Shown piece after piece: positions 34,556 through 43,863 of a stretch of DNA of 64,000 nt. The notes beneath the pieces were generated by a model, which saw only the letters and a program-made list of their open reading frames with translations, searched no databases and was not told the DNA's origin. Each line of letters begins with the position of its first letter. The stretch's first letter is position 1. Origin of the DNA: Pictodentalium vernedei. Lineage: Eukaryota; Mollusca; Scaphopoda; Dentaliida; Dentaliidae. The position numbers and the translations under genes are program-made. Where the stretch lies: positions 378,554,718 through 378,618,717 of the forward strand of contig CM062290.1 of the NCBI GenBank assembly GCA_031216915.1, in the 5' to 3' direction.

Positions 34556-35193
34556 AAGAATAGAAAGCTCAACAGAACTCGAAGAGATCTCCACTCGTAT
34601 TTGTGACATTGTTGGAACACCAGATCAAGACAGTGTAGTTGTTTACAATTCTACATGGCGGAAGGAGCATCAACCGAGCCCCAAAAATTACCATAAACAG
34701 AAAGAGCTGTACATTTTCACAGTTTGAGGATTGTTGTGTGGTAGGCACTGAATGATGACTCTCTGAACCCAGTGTCATGGGGTTGAAAACTCGATTGCAG
34801 ACAATTAACTCCAATTATGACTGAAACTGGCAGCTCCAGATAAACGTGTGGAGTTCATATATTGTAAATGTAAGCTGTCGGGCAACAACCTCTGCGCACC
34901 AAACTTATGCTCATGTCGAAAGAGTGGTCTGAAATGTCTTAGCAGCTGCGAGGATTGCAGGGGCGAAGGATACCACAATGCTGAACCTAGGATGAAGATG
35001 TAGAAAATGACTAAGCATATAATAGTTTGGAATTTTATAGTTGTTTTTGAGAATGCAGGTCTGCACTGAGATCTTAAATTTTGCTTTAACTCATTTCAAA
35101 ACGTAATTTAATAGTTGGTGTCAATTTTTGTAACTAATGTGTCGCACTCTTTCAGTTTCGGGAGCCATTCTAAACTAAACTTATGTCTGTACT

Positions 35194-35829
35194 ATTTATC
35201 TATCAACCATATAGATTTTGGCCTGAAGACCACGAGAAACGTTACGTAACACATAATGTGTACCGATTCCGTATCATATAGACGACTTTCTCTGATTCCG
35301 TATCAGAAAGACGACGCTTTTCCGGGAACGCGACGGGCTTTCATAACAGGCATATTAAAGCATTCTATATGCGTATCAGTGATCGACTCAGCTGGTCGCT
35401 TACAAAACCAAACATAATTCCTTATAATTAGCGACAGAACTATTAATAACAAATGAACCCCCCACCTCCATAATAAATAGAAACTGCACAATTAAATATT
35501 GTACACTTGTAAATTCAAACTTATCATCATAGGAAGTGACATTTAGAATGAATAAATTTACAACGCGAGTTTGAAAATTTGCGGTGTCCACATTACTCAT
35601 TGTTTGTTAAAGTGAACAACAATATTGTTCCATAAAATATATTTTTTTTTTAACTTTTTCTCGCCCAACATTATGTCCCAAAACAGTATTCATAATTTAA
35701 GATTTGATATGTTTATGCGATAGAATTGTTAGATAAAGCAAAGCCGGCTCGTTGAGATCCATTCTAGACATCACCGAGAATCTGATACAAATCACAGGAC
35801 ATGCACATTATCATGATAATCTGTATGTA
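35194..35829 (-). mobile_element. Element E, copy 1 (no nested MITEs)
   Basis: Matches the reverse complement of 60317-61431. Landmarks are ATAGATTTTGGCCTG, ACCACGAGAAACG, CGATTCCGTATCATATAGAC, ACATTATGTCCCAAAA and AATACAAATCACAGGACATG. It holds a single TTAA (35697-35700) and a single TA where the other copy has a B and a D MITE. Only one arm of the terminal hairpin of copy 2 is present. It also has extra sequence at about 35320-35640 absent from copy 2. Confidence 0.7.
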
Positions 35830-36299
35830 TTGCGTTCTCCATTTCCCCAGTTTGCTATATCCTAGGTCTGCAATGGATACAAACAAAGATTCGGTATCAT
35901 ATTCCACCGATACCGATACGTTCGATCTTGTGGGTACTTCACAACATTAGTGTATTTCTCCAGTAATTTTGGCGGCCATCGTGGCAGCCATTTTGGATAT
36001 TTGTGTTTGGGCTCATGTCTACACCGTAGAGTGATCTACAGACTAACTTTGGAGAACATTAATAATTCGTGTTCATTTGAAACGTCTCTTGTTGTCGACT
36101 TGTGGAAATTGAAACTGACCGATTCTGGAGGCCATACTGACGGCCATCTTAGAAGGTATGTTGCCTAAACATTTTCACCAAAGTGGATTTCTTTTTATTT
36201 TGGATATGTTATTTCCGAGAGCTTCCCGTGTCAAAGGGTACCAAAATCGTTTTTTTTACCAATTTCGTCCTGGCAAAATTGTTCTACGGCTACACTATA
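35830..36299. other. Unannotated stretch
   Basis: No gene or repeat is recognised apart from short words such as GGTATCATATTCCACCGATA. Confidence 0.35.
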
Positions 36300-36455
36300 A
36301 TTAAAGTTGACTATACGGGGTGGAATATGAGGTGGATTTGGTTAAAATTCTTGAAGTGTGGGGTGGAGTGTCAATATATTCTATGTAAAACAATAAAATC
36401 CTTTTTAGAGATCTCAATGGAAAGTAATGATGTGGTGCTATGTATAATGTCCGAG
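36300..36455 (-). repeat. Dispersed repeat Z, copy 2
   Basis: The reverse complement shares GGTTAAAATTCTTGAAGTGT, GAGTGTCAATATATTC and AGAGATCTCAATGG (given on the plus strand) with 28144-28330. Confidence 0.55.
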
Positions 36456-36544
36456 TAAATAAAACGTCGATTGGTACAAAAATCGTTTTTACCAATTTAT
36501 TCCGGGTTCGTCGGAAATTTCGGTTTTTGCGACTACACTATAGG

Positions 36545-37440
36545 GATTCATCTTGAACAAACTTGAATCTGACCCCCCAGGATGGCGTATACTAATTATC
36601 AATTTATTCTGAACGGTGGATCTGAAGAAGGAGATTTTTTAAAGATTATTCGTCATATTACAGAAAGTTAAAATTTGGGCTCACATCGAAATTTTATAGA
36701 ATATTCCTCTTTTGCACCAAATTAAAATTCGAGCCCCAATAAGGAGCCCAAATATTAAACCAAGGTCCTTATTTAAACAAACTTGAAATCCCCCTCCCCA
36801 CTAATGTTGCAAGCTAAATATCAAAGATTATAACTGGTGGTTCTGGAGATGTTTAGAGAATATTCCCATTATAGCACTAAGTGAAAATTTGGTCTTTTTA
36901 GGGAACGCAAATATCAGGGACTTGCTTTGAAGAAACTGAATCTGATCTGACATCTCTCAGAATGCCGTATACCATATATTATAGGAGTCCGGATAGTGTG
37001 TCTGAAGAAGCAGATTTTTAAAGGTTTTTGCTGGACTAAGCTAAAATCTGGGATCCAATAGGGAGCCCGAATATTAACCAGGGACTTGATTTTAACAAAC
37101 TTGAATCTGACTCTGCTGAGAATGGTGTGTGCCATATATCAAAAGATTCTGATTGGGTGTTCGTGAGAAGATTTTAAAAGAATATTAAGTTAAATTTCAG
37201 GCTCAAATAGGGAGCCCGAATACTAATCTAGGGAGTTGCTTTAAAGAAAACTTTAATCTGACCCCTGTATGTATGCTATCCCAAACATCAAAAGATTCTG
37301 ACTGGTGGATCTGAAGAGGAGGTTTATTCCCCATATTACACTAAGCTGAAATTCGGGCTCCCACAGAGAGCCCAAGTATTAACCGATGGAATATATTTGA
37401 ACAAACTCGAATCCGACTCCTGTAAGGATGTTGTATACCA
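36545..37440 (+). repeat. Diverged tandem array of about 150-165-bp units
   Basis: The phrase AACAAACTTGAATCTGAC, in variants, recurs at about 36554, 36777, 36933, 37096, 37245 and 37399. Each is followed by a GGATGGCGTATAC-like word, GATTCTGACTGGTGGATCTG and AGGGAGCCCGAATATTAACC. The units are much diverged, so the array is old. Confidence 0.7.
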
Positions 37441-37551
37441 GAAATGAAACAACCAGCTGCTGCTCTTGTTTAGACCACGAATTGAGTTGAGTAGCGATCC
37501 AGTCGAAACTTCACACACTCCGTATAGATCAAGGACGCATAAGACTATAAA

Positions 37552-37629
37552 CTGGTGTTTTGTATTACCTTGTAAACACATGCGTGGATAAAACTTCCCC
37601 AAAACAACCAGTATACGGCGACTGTACTG
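37552..37629. mobile_element. Half copy of MITE family F
   Basis: Only the right arm is present: ATTACCTTGTAAACACATGC, then GCGTGGATAAA, ending GGCGACTGTACTG followed by TA (37630-37631). The hairpin and left arm are missing. Confidence 0.55.
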
Positions 37630-37739
37630 TATATTGTTCTCATTGTATTGTGTGAGACTATTTGTTCACATTACTGAGTTCAAAATTTGTTCATGCTATC
37701 TTGCTAAATGTGTGTTATATAAGTGCATTGTTCATCAAA

Positions 37740-38230
37740 TTTTACGCCAAAAATTCCAAGTGTTCTGTTGCCTCTGTTTGTCGAGATGGGTTGATAAGGA
37801 GATAATTGGGTTTTTTGACATTTACAACCAGTTAATTCGCGGAAAATCACTCAGACGTTTTGAAAGTCCAAGATTGAACAAGGTCAATTATGAATCCGTT
37901 GCTGAAGAATATGCCGAGGAGTCGTCTGCAAATAATATTAGCTTCAAAGAAGTTGATTTTTGAATATCATATATATATAATCAAAATAATAAGGAGCCGA
38001 GTATTGAACCTTGTGGAACACCAAACGTTATTTCCTGAAAGACAGATTTATTATCTTCATGTACAATGCACTGAGCCCTACCTGAAAGGAGCAACATAAC
38101 CATTTACTCTATATTCCTTTTATGCCATAGCTATCCGTTTTCTTATAGTGAGACATCATGGTTTAATGTATTGAATACATCTGAGAAATCTAGAAAGAAT
38201 GCTGGGGCAGGTCTCGTAATTGTTTGTTAT
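37740..38230 (-). pseudogene. LINE reverse transcriptase fragment (CR1/Jockey-like)
   Basis: On the minus strand: AFFLDFSDVFNTLNHDVSL, then SGRAQCIVHEDNKSVFQEI, FGVPQGSILGSLLF and LKLILFADDSSAYSS. These are the RT palm motifs of non-LTR retrotransposons, with FADD as the catalytic box and PQGSILG typical of the CR1/Jockey side rather than L1. Stops and frameshifts are present and no ends are found. A second fragment of the same type is at 61757-61995. Confidence 0.8.
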
Positions 38231-38832
38231 TTTGATCTGTGGCCTCATTCAGGAACAGGGGCGATGCAGTGGTGCTCCAAAGATGGGGAGGGGAGGGGGT
38301 AAACCTGATTTGTACATATTTTTAACTCCAAATAAATTTCCAAAAACTTTTAAGTTTTGAACTATAATCCCGAATAACTAAAATTCCAACTTCGACGATG
38401 GCATGCCTTGATGATGTAGTTGAAATATTTGGTACTGGACCCATCGCAGTCGGGACAATTTAAGTTTACACCTCCTCCCTAATCGGTCATTTTCGCGATG
38501 CGCCTGGATAGTGGTGATAATGTATATTTGTTATCAGCTTGACAACTGCTACAACTCTTTGGAAGACCTTGGTACGTCAGTTTCAATGAGTACTCATGAG
38601 TTATGGTTTGCGAAGGAAATAAAAACAAATTATTAGAAAGTTAATAGGAATGGGTGCGTTTAGCTCTTCGCAACATTTGCTGATTTGTAAGTAGAGAGCT
38701 AGAAATATCTCTGATAATATGCAGCCATTAATTCAACACCCCACCTGACATAAAAATTCGATCACTTTAAAAGAGTATAAAATTGATCTTTTTGTCACAA
38801 ACATTTCCAGCCTACGATTGAAAGAATCGAGG
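38231..38832. other. Unannotated stretch
   Basis: No gene is recognised. AGTGGTGCTCCAAAGATGG near 38270 may be a decayed transposon end. Confidence 0.3.
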
Positions 38833-39924
38833 GATATCAGTAGTATGTCATGTTCCCCTACAGGGACAGGTTGCAGAACCTCGGGAAGGACCCCGGAAGT
38901 GACGTCATGTCACGTGATCCAGTGGCGCCATGTTGTGTTGTCATGGGAACCCGCGTGAGCGGCCATGTTGTGACGTTATCCACATAGTGATACGTGGTGT
39001 TAGTGCGCATGCGCAGCGCGTGTTGTTAGGGTGATACGTGTTTCCGCCGTCCATTTTGTATACTGGAGGCCGCCATCTTCGTTTTTATGGTAGCACGTAG
39101 TTGCTATGCTACCTAAAACCTTCTAATAAGACAGGGGTATGCTCGGAAGATATGTTCGATTGAATAGGAGTAATTTCCCGATTCAAAGAATTACCACAAA
39201 CAACCGACAAGTTGTCTATTTCGAATTTTTTTCAGAATTCTCTGCTTCTATCTATATATGCAATAGTTTTCGTCTATCTGACCACGTTCCTTTGTTCTGG
39301 AGTATACTCCAGTAGCGTAAAAAAATCTATCAACTGGAACAGCTTTGCTTATTATTACTACATTTAGCTATTCTAGTCTATTCTTGTTAGTTCTGACCCT
39401 ATTCCGTGTACTCTTATTGTTTTCATTTATCTAGATCATTTATATAAATTATAACTAACCAATCAGGTTGCTTGATTTCCCATAACCTGCATGCAGAGTT
39501 ATCTCCCTTGTGTATAACAAAAACATTCCCAAGGCCAATAAGCTATCGAGCAGTTACTGATAAGTCATTGCTCGAACGACTCGAATCCCTTCGAGCAAAT
39601 GAGCTATCGAGCAATTGCTCGTTCCAGTGACTCGCACATATTGCTCGTCGAATCTTTTCAGTATTTGAGAATACCTATGGCCTGGTATTGTATTATTTGA
39701 GGATGGACGACGGAAACACGTATCTCCCTAACAACACGCGTTGCGCATGTGCACTAACACCACGTATCACTATGGGGATGACGTCACAACATGGCCGCTC
39801 ATGCGGGTTACCATGACAACACAACGTGGCGCCACTGGGTCACGTGACATGGCGTCACTTCCGGGGTCCTACCCGGAGTCCTGCAACCTGTCCATGTAGG
39901 GGAACATGACATACTACTGATATC
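38833..39924. mobile_element. Element Y: 1.09 kb with about 230-bp terminal inverted repeats
   Basis: Left arm GATATCAGTAGTATGTCATG and on to TTTCCGCCGTCCATTTTG; right arm GGATGGACGACGGAAACACG to CATGACATACTACTGATATC. Arms pair with scattered mismatches over about 230 bp and include ACGTGGTGTTAGTGCGCATG and its inverse. The interior (about 39140-39690) has no reading frame; a repeat X segment (GAACGACTCGAATCCCTTCG) lies at about 39540-39670. The class of transposon is not clear. Because the arms themselves begin with GATATC, a target duplication cannot be separated from them. Confidence 0.75.
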
Positions 39925-40215
39925 ATCAAGAGTTTCTCATTAATTAAAGGGTCATATATTTCAAAATGAAAACTCAAATTTCAACAATGAATGCGGAGAG
40001 CGACGCAAGCTCTCATAGGCACGTCCCGGTCACGTCACCGATCTATACACAAATGGATTTCTGGGACGTTCATTGGTCACAAATAGAAAAGTGTCTCCGG
40101 TGTCGCCATCTTGGGGAGGGGTGGCAGAAGATGGTATAAATAAACAATCCTCAACAACAACAAAAACGTCTCGCAGAATTTCATGTTCTCGGCGTCATGC
40201 AATCCCGATCGCCTT
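39925..40215. other. Unannotated spacer
   Basis: Between element Y and an A MITE. Nothing is recognised. Confidence 0.35.
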
Positions 40216-40774
40216 TTAGCCCTTTACCCAACGAATCGGCCACATCCGCACAAGTGTAATATGCAAATTTTGCAGCTGAAAAAATAATATTTTTCAAAAA
40301 ATGTCAACAAAAGCATATCATGAGACCCCTCTATGGAACGATTTCGTCGAGCTCGTTCCAATGAGGGGTCAAATGATATAGTTTGTTTGAAATGTTTTGA
40401 AAATTCAAAAAAAAAATTATATTTAAAATAATACATTTTGATATCATCTGCTTTGGGTTATTTATTTATTTATTTATTGGTGTTTAAGGTCACATACTTA
40501 TGCACAATGGCTAATCATGACCGTGACAGTTTTACGGGTGGAGGAAGTCGGAGTACTCGGAGAGAACCAATGAGCAACGATGAGCAGCTGCCAGTTCCCC
40601 AACATCGAAACTCCACACTGCAGCACATGCATGGTTAGATTGGTTGAAGACATGCGCACCATCGACGTGCAGTACGCCTTAGTACACGGCGCCATCGTGC
40701 CCCCATGTGGACAATCGGGGTTAAGTGCCTTGCCCAAGGACACAACGTAGGAGCTGCGTTGGGTAAATGGTCAA
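40216..40774 (-). mobile_element. TTAA MITE family A, copy 5, split by a SINE
   Basis: The left part (40216-40460) starts with TTAG in place of TTAA, then CCCTTTACCCAACG, and carries the hairpin with several mismatches. The last 21 bp, CTGCGTTGGGTAAATGGTCAA (split here as CTGCGTTGGG and TAAATGGTCAA), lie beyond the SINE at 40754-40774. Confidence 0.8.
40461..40753 (-). mobile_element. SINE, 5'-truncated, inside a MITE
   Basis: On the minus strand it starts within the body (TGTCCTTGGGCAAGGCACTT), runs through GCGCACCATCG-complement and CAACCAATCTAACCATG, and ends in CACCAATAAATAAATAAATA. The 5S or tRNA head is absent. CTGCTTTGGGTTA (40448-40460) and CTGCGTTGGGTA (40754-40765) are the imperfect target duplication, made of MITE sequence. 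Confidence 0.85.
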
Positions 40775-40821
40775 AGAGTATACTTTGATGTCTGTGAAAC
40801 ATGAATATGTTGATAATGTGC

Positions 40822-40908
40822 ACCTCAAAAACATAGGTTATGACCCCTCGTTGGAACGAGCTCGACGAGCTCGTTCCAACGAGGAGTCATAACCTATGTT
40901 TTTGAGGT
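40822..40908. mobile_element. Isolated hairpin core of MITE family B
   Basis: A near-perfect palindrome ACCTCAAAAACATAGG...CCTATGTTTTTGAGGT containing the GACCCCTCGTTGGAACGAG core. No subterminal sequence or TTAA ends of family B surround it. Confidence 0.8.
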
Positions 40909-41574
40909 ATATGTCGTGGCAATGCAACGTGCATATTTACGAAATATTTTTGTAGTTATTGAATTATTGACAGAACAGTGCCGAGACTGGATGGTGGTCA
41001 CTGTGTAACTAGTTTTCTTGCTAAGTAAACACCATGACATTTGGTGATGTGAAAGCTCATACGCTGTGGCTACAGTCACAGTATAACAGCTTTTACGTAA
41101 TCAAACGTCATGGATTGTTAGCCTTTACCGCGTTGATTGACTTGACGCCATTTTGTTTGAGTTGTTTCATTAGTGACGTTTTTCGCAATTCAGTTGTTTT
41201 GAGATCAGTGTTTTCATCGTACAATTTAGTGGAAACTGCATAACAAAGGCTTAAACAAACCCGGGTTTTCCAACTTTTTTGAAAGTATATTTTGACAAAA
41301 TGTTTAAGGAAATGTAAGATATGAATCCCAGTTGTTTCACAAGACAATATGGTCTATGAGTACCCTTAACCACCACAGCGCCGAGAGTGTACGCTAGGGG
41401 TAGTGGTTTGGAAGTCAAAAATTGACCAGCAACATGTATTGCATAAATTCTCTTTATACACTGTAAACATGCCTTACAATACCAAAAGGCAGTATTTGAA
41501 TGGTACGTTCGCTGGTATGAGCGCGAGAGAGGTAAATTGAAATTTTATTGTTACATTCTTGCACAGGAATGGAA
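40909..41574. other. Unannotated stretch
   Basis: No gene or repeat is recognised. Confidence 0.35.
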
Positions 41575-41825
41575 TTAACCCTTTTCCCAGCATAACCTTC
41601 AAAGCCGGCCAGCGTTATTCGCAGAACTCGCCAATTATTTTTCATTATATTTTCATTTTTTGTCTCAAAAACATAGTTTGTGACCCCTCTTTGAAACGAT
41701 CTCGTCGAGCTCGTTCCAATGAGGGGTCATAACCTATGTTTTTGAGACAAAAAATGAAAAAAAATAGTTATTCAAGAATTTATTTTACAACTGTCGTCTA
41801 CTCTTCATGTTAGGTAAAGGGTTAA
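41575..41825 (+). mobile_element. TTAA MITE family B, copy 3
   Basis: TTAA at both sides; ends CCCTTTTCCCAGCAT and TGTTAGGTAAAGGG; subterminal AAGCCGGCCAGCG. The hairpin core has AAACGATCTCG/CGAGCTCGTTC mismatches in one arm. Confidence 0.85.
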
Positions 41826-42241
41826 ATTGGTCAGAATCAAGTTCGCACTATCATTCACAATACGAGGAAGAGGTGTCCAACGGGTTTACAAACCAGAGGT
41901 TGACAAAACCTGTTATTGACTAGTACAAATGCATTTCTGAATACCGAAAAGTCGTGCACGTGACGTGTGACACCACGGACACTCTTCAATGTATTCGTCC
42001 GAAACGACCATTCGTTTGTTAAAAAATAAATTAGCGTTCATGTGATGTATTATTACCTTTCTTTATTGTTTCATTTTCTCTGTCATTCGTGTGGAAATCT
42101 CTGGAGGGGGAGTTCAAAGTATTTTTAGTGTAGGATATAAAAGCATTTTCTCACTGGGGCCGATGCGAGCGTTGCGGGCGTTGTCATGGAGTAATAAATA
42201 ACGATTATGCTTCTAGTCATTTTGTAATCCAGACACAATGT
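41826..42241. other. Unannotated stretch
   Basis: No gene or repeat is recognised. Confidence 0.35.
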
Positions 42242-42490
42242 TTAACCCTTTAACCAACGCAGACGATATCAAAATTTATTATTTTAAATATCTTTTTTTA
42301 AATTTTTTCAAAAAATTTCAACAAAACCATATCATGTGACCCCTCGTTGGAACGAGCTCGACGAGCTCGTTCCAACGAGGGGTCACATGATATGGTTTTG
42401 TTGAAATTTTTTGAAAAATAATATTTTTTCAACTGCTGAATTTGCATATTACGCGGGCGGATACGGCCGATTCATTGGGTAAAGGGTTAA
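42242..42490 (+). mobile_element. TTAA MITE family A, copy 6
   Basis: An intact 249-bp copy, TTAA at both ends, with CCCTTTAACCAACGCAGACG at the left and the hairpin apparently perfect. One of the best-preserved A copies, so probably recent. Confidence 0.9.
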
Positions 42491-42552
42491 GCTCTGCATT
42501 TTGATTTTCTGTGGAACGAAAACAGTTATGAATGGAGGTGAATATCGAGTAT

Positions 42553-42850
42553 TATTTATTTATTATTTATTGGTGTTTAAGGTCACATATTTATGCACAA
42601 TGGCTAACCATGACCGTGACAGTTTTACGGTTGAGGAAGCCGGAGTACCCGGAGAGAACCACCGAGCAACGGTGAGCAACTGTCAGCTCCCCAACAAACT
42701 AACTTCACACAAGCAGGGGTCAGCATCGGTTGGCAATGGGGGTGAAGTGTCTTGCCCAAGGACACAACGCGGTTGCTACAGGTGGAATTTGAACCGAGGT
42801 CCTCTCGGCTTGCAGCCTGCACTTCTACCTACTGAGCCACTGTGCCTCCC
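42553..42850 (-). mobile_element. tRNA-headed SINE, first unit of a dimer
   Basis: On the minus strand: a tRNA-like head (GGCACAGTGGCTCAGTAGGT, then CGGTTCAAATTCC as a B box), TGTCCTTGGGCAAGACACTT, a shortened body, and a CACCAATAAATAATAAATAA tail. GAATATCGAGTAT directly follows the tail on the minus strand's far side (42540-42552). Confidence 0.85.
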
Positions 42851-42889
42851 AAAGAAGACACTGAAAGGTAATAAAAATGTCCAATGAGG

Positions 42890-43239
42890 GGGTCACATAT
42901 TTATGCACAATGGCTAACCATGACCGTGACAGTTTTACGGGTGGAGGAAGCCGGAGTACCCGGAGAGAAACACCGAGCAACGGCGAGCAACTGTCAGCTC
43001 CCCAACATACCAACTCCACCCAAGCAGGGTTAGCATTGGTTGAAGACAGGTGCACCATCGACGTGCAGTACATGTACGCCTTAGTACACAGCGTCACCGT
43101 GCCCCCACGTGGACAATGGGGGGTGAAGTGTCTTGCCCAAGGACACAACGCGGTTGCCGCAGGTGGGATTCGAACCGAGGACCTCTCGGCTTGCAGCCTG
43201 CACCTCTACCGACTGAGTCACCGCCCCCCCCCCACCCCC
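42890..43239 (-). mobile_element. tRNA-headed SINE, second unit of a dimer
   Basis: On the minus strand: head GGTGACTCAGTCGGTAGAGG with B box CGGTTCGAATCCC, then TGTCCTTGGGCAAGACACTT and the same body, ending near ACATAAATATGTGACC-type sequence without an A-rich tail. A copy of GAATATCGAGTAT lies just upstream (43240-43252). Confidence 0.85.
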
Positions 43240-43494
43240 GAATATCGAGTATAAATAATCAATGCATTTAATTTTGACGCAACAATTTGTTGCCGCAAAA
43301 TTATATTCAGTGATTTTATGTTTCCGTCGGGGAATTCGTCACATTATTCTTAGCAACTGTGCTTGTTGTTCAGTGACGTTCACTTTGTAGGCACCACACC
43401 GTGTCAAAATTGCAAAATGGAATGAAAAAAGATGTTCATTGCTTTATCACAAAACTTGAAACATTCACATCGTTCATCACACTCTCAAGCGACC

Positions 43495-43863
43495 AGTCTT
43501 ACTTTACAAGGAAATCGACGTTTTTATGGTTTCAAACCTATCTAACGTTCAAATTGTCCATCGATTCGATTCACGTGACTGGAATAATTCAGTTGGTCGG
43601 AAAAGCGAACGTAGGGTTCGATTTTCCGACCGTCTGAAATATTCCAGACCATGGAATCTAAAAATACATTAAACATAAATTTTCTTTGAATCAAGGCAAG
43701 AAATGTTGCTCAATCGATACTTAATTGGACCGAATCTTTGATGACACTACCTTTCGTAATAAAGACTCACCAGAGATCGCAATTTTAGGATTACGCCGCG
43801 TACACTAATCATCTTGAAATCTGAGTGGTTTCAAGGTGAGTTGAATACTTATTGATTTGAATA
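43495..43863 (+). repeat. Repeat W, copy 1 (left part)
   Basis: Shares TTTACAAGGAAATCGA, TTCAAATTGTCCATCG, CAGTTGGTCGGAAA and CAAGAAATGTTGCTCAA with 46811-47100 and 53085-54010. It ends at GATTTGAATA, where a Helitron-like element begins. Confidence 0.6.

Larger units (their letters stand above)
29341..35003 (+). pseudogene. Broken copy of a large intronless CXC-domain protein family
   Basis: Conceptual start MTGNDTGANTSGFWEDDC at 29341. In order: an N-terminal CxxC motif (DDCIICKGG), CNCRQDFTNEKR, QCFVCGCSATVESRHPERIR, YKKRGDGLASEVQNRLRG with DLVASEAVYH, ELKQTSIGQAIVQSA with DHVFGSKWLINEL, GIPIVQFYGTLNKGLSLLKY, EALEVIYGPNAVTH with GKAVSRTLRGHFLVQSAL, AEYFAFQLTPIPTSLFKDY, FVDIHLHGTIEAHNNQ with FLSNANNK, DADILIVKHA, TDILMLLIYH, HAWSGCDTTPAMHGQGK and NPVSWG. 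It ends in a tesmin/TSO1-type CXC domain (CKCKLSGNNLCAPNLCSC, then RKSGLKCLSSCEDCRG, about 34866-34960). I recall this order from multi-copy proteins of unknown function in molluscs and cnidarians. No introns are visible over 5.6 kb. Several frame breaks and at least three inserted elements show it is dead. Function and mobility are unknown. Confidence 0.75.

Noticed and set aside
43180-43239. Functional tRNA gene
   Set aside because: The A- and B-box-like head belongs to a SINE on the minus strand. It runs straight into the SINE body and a tRNA cloverleaf is not convincing.
42501-43271. Coding genes over the SINE dimer
   Set aside because: Frames of up to 128 codons arise from SINE sequence on either strand and share no protein motif.
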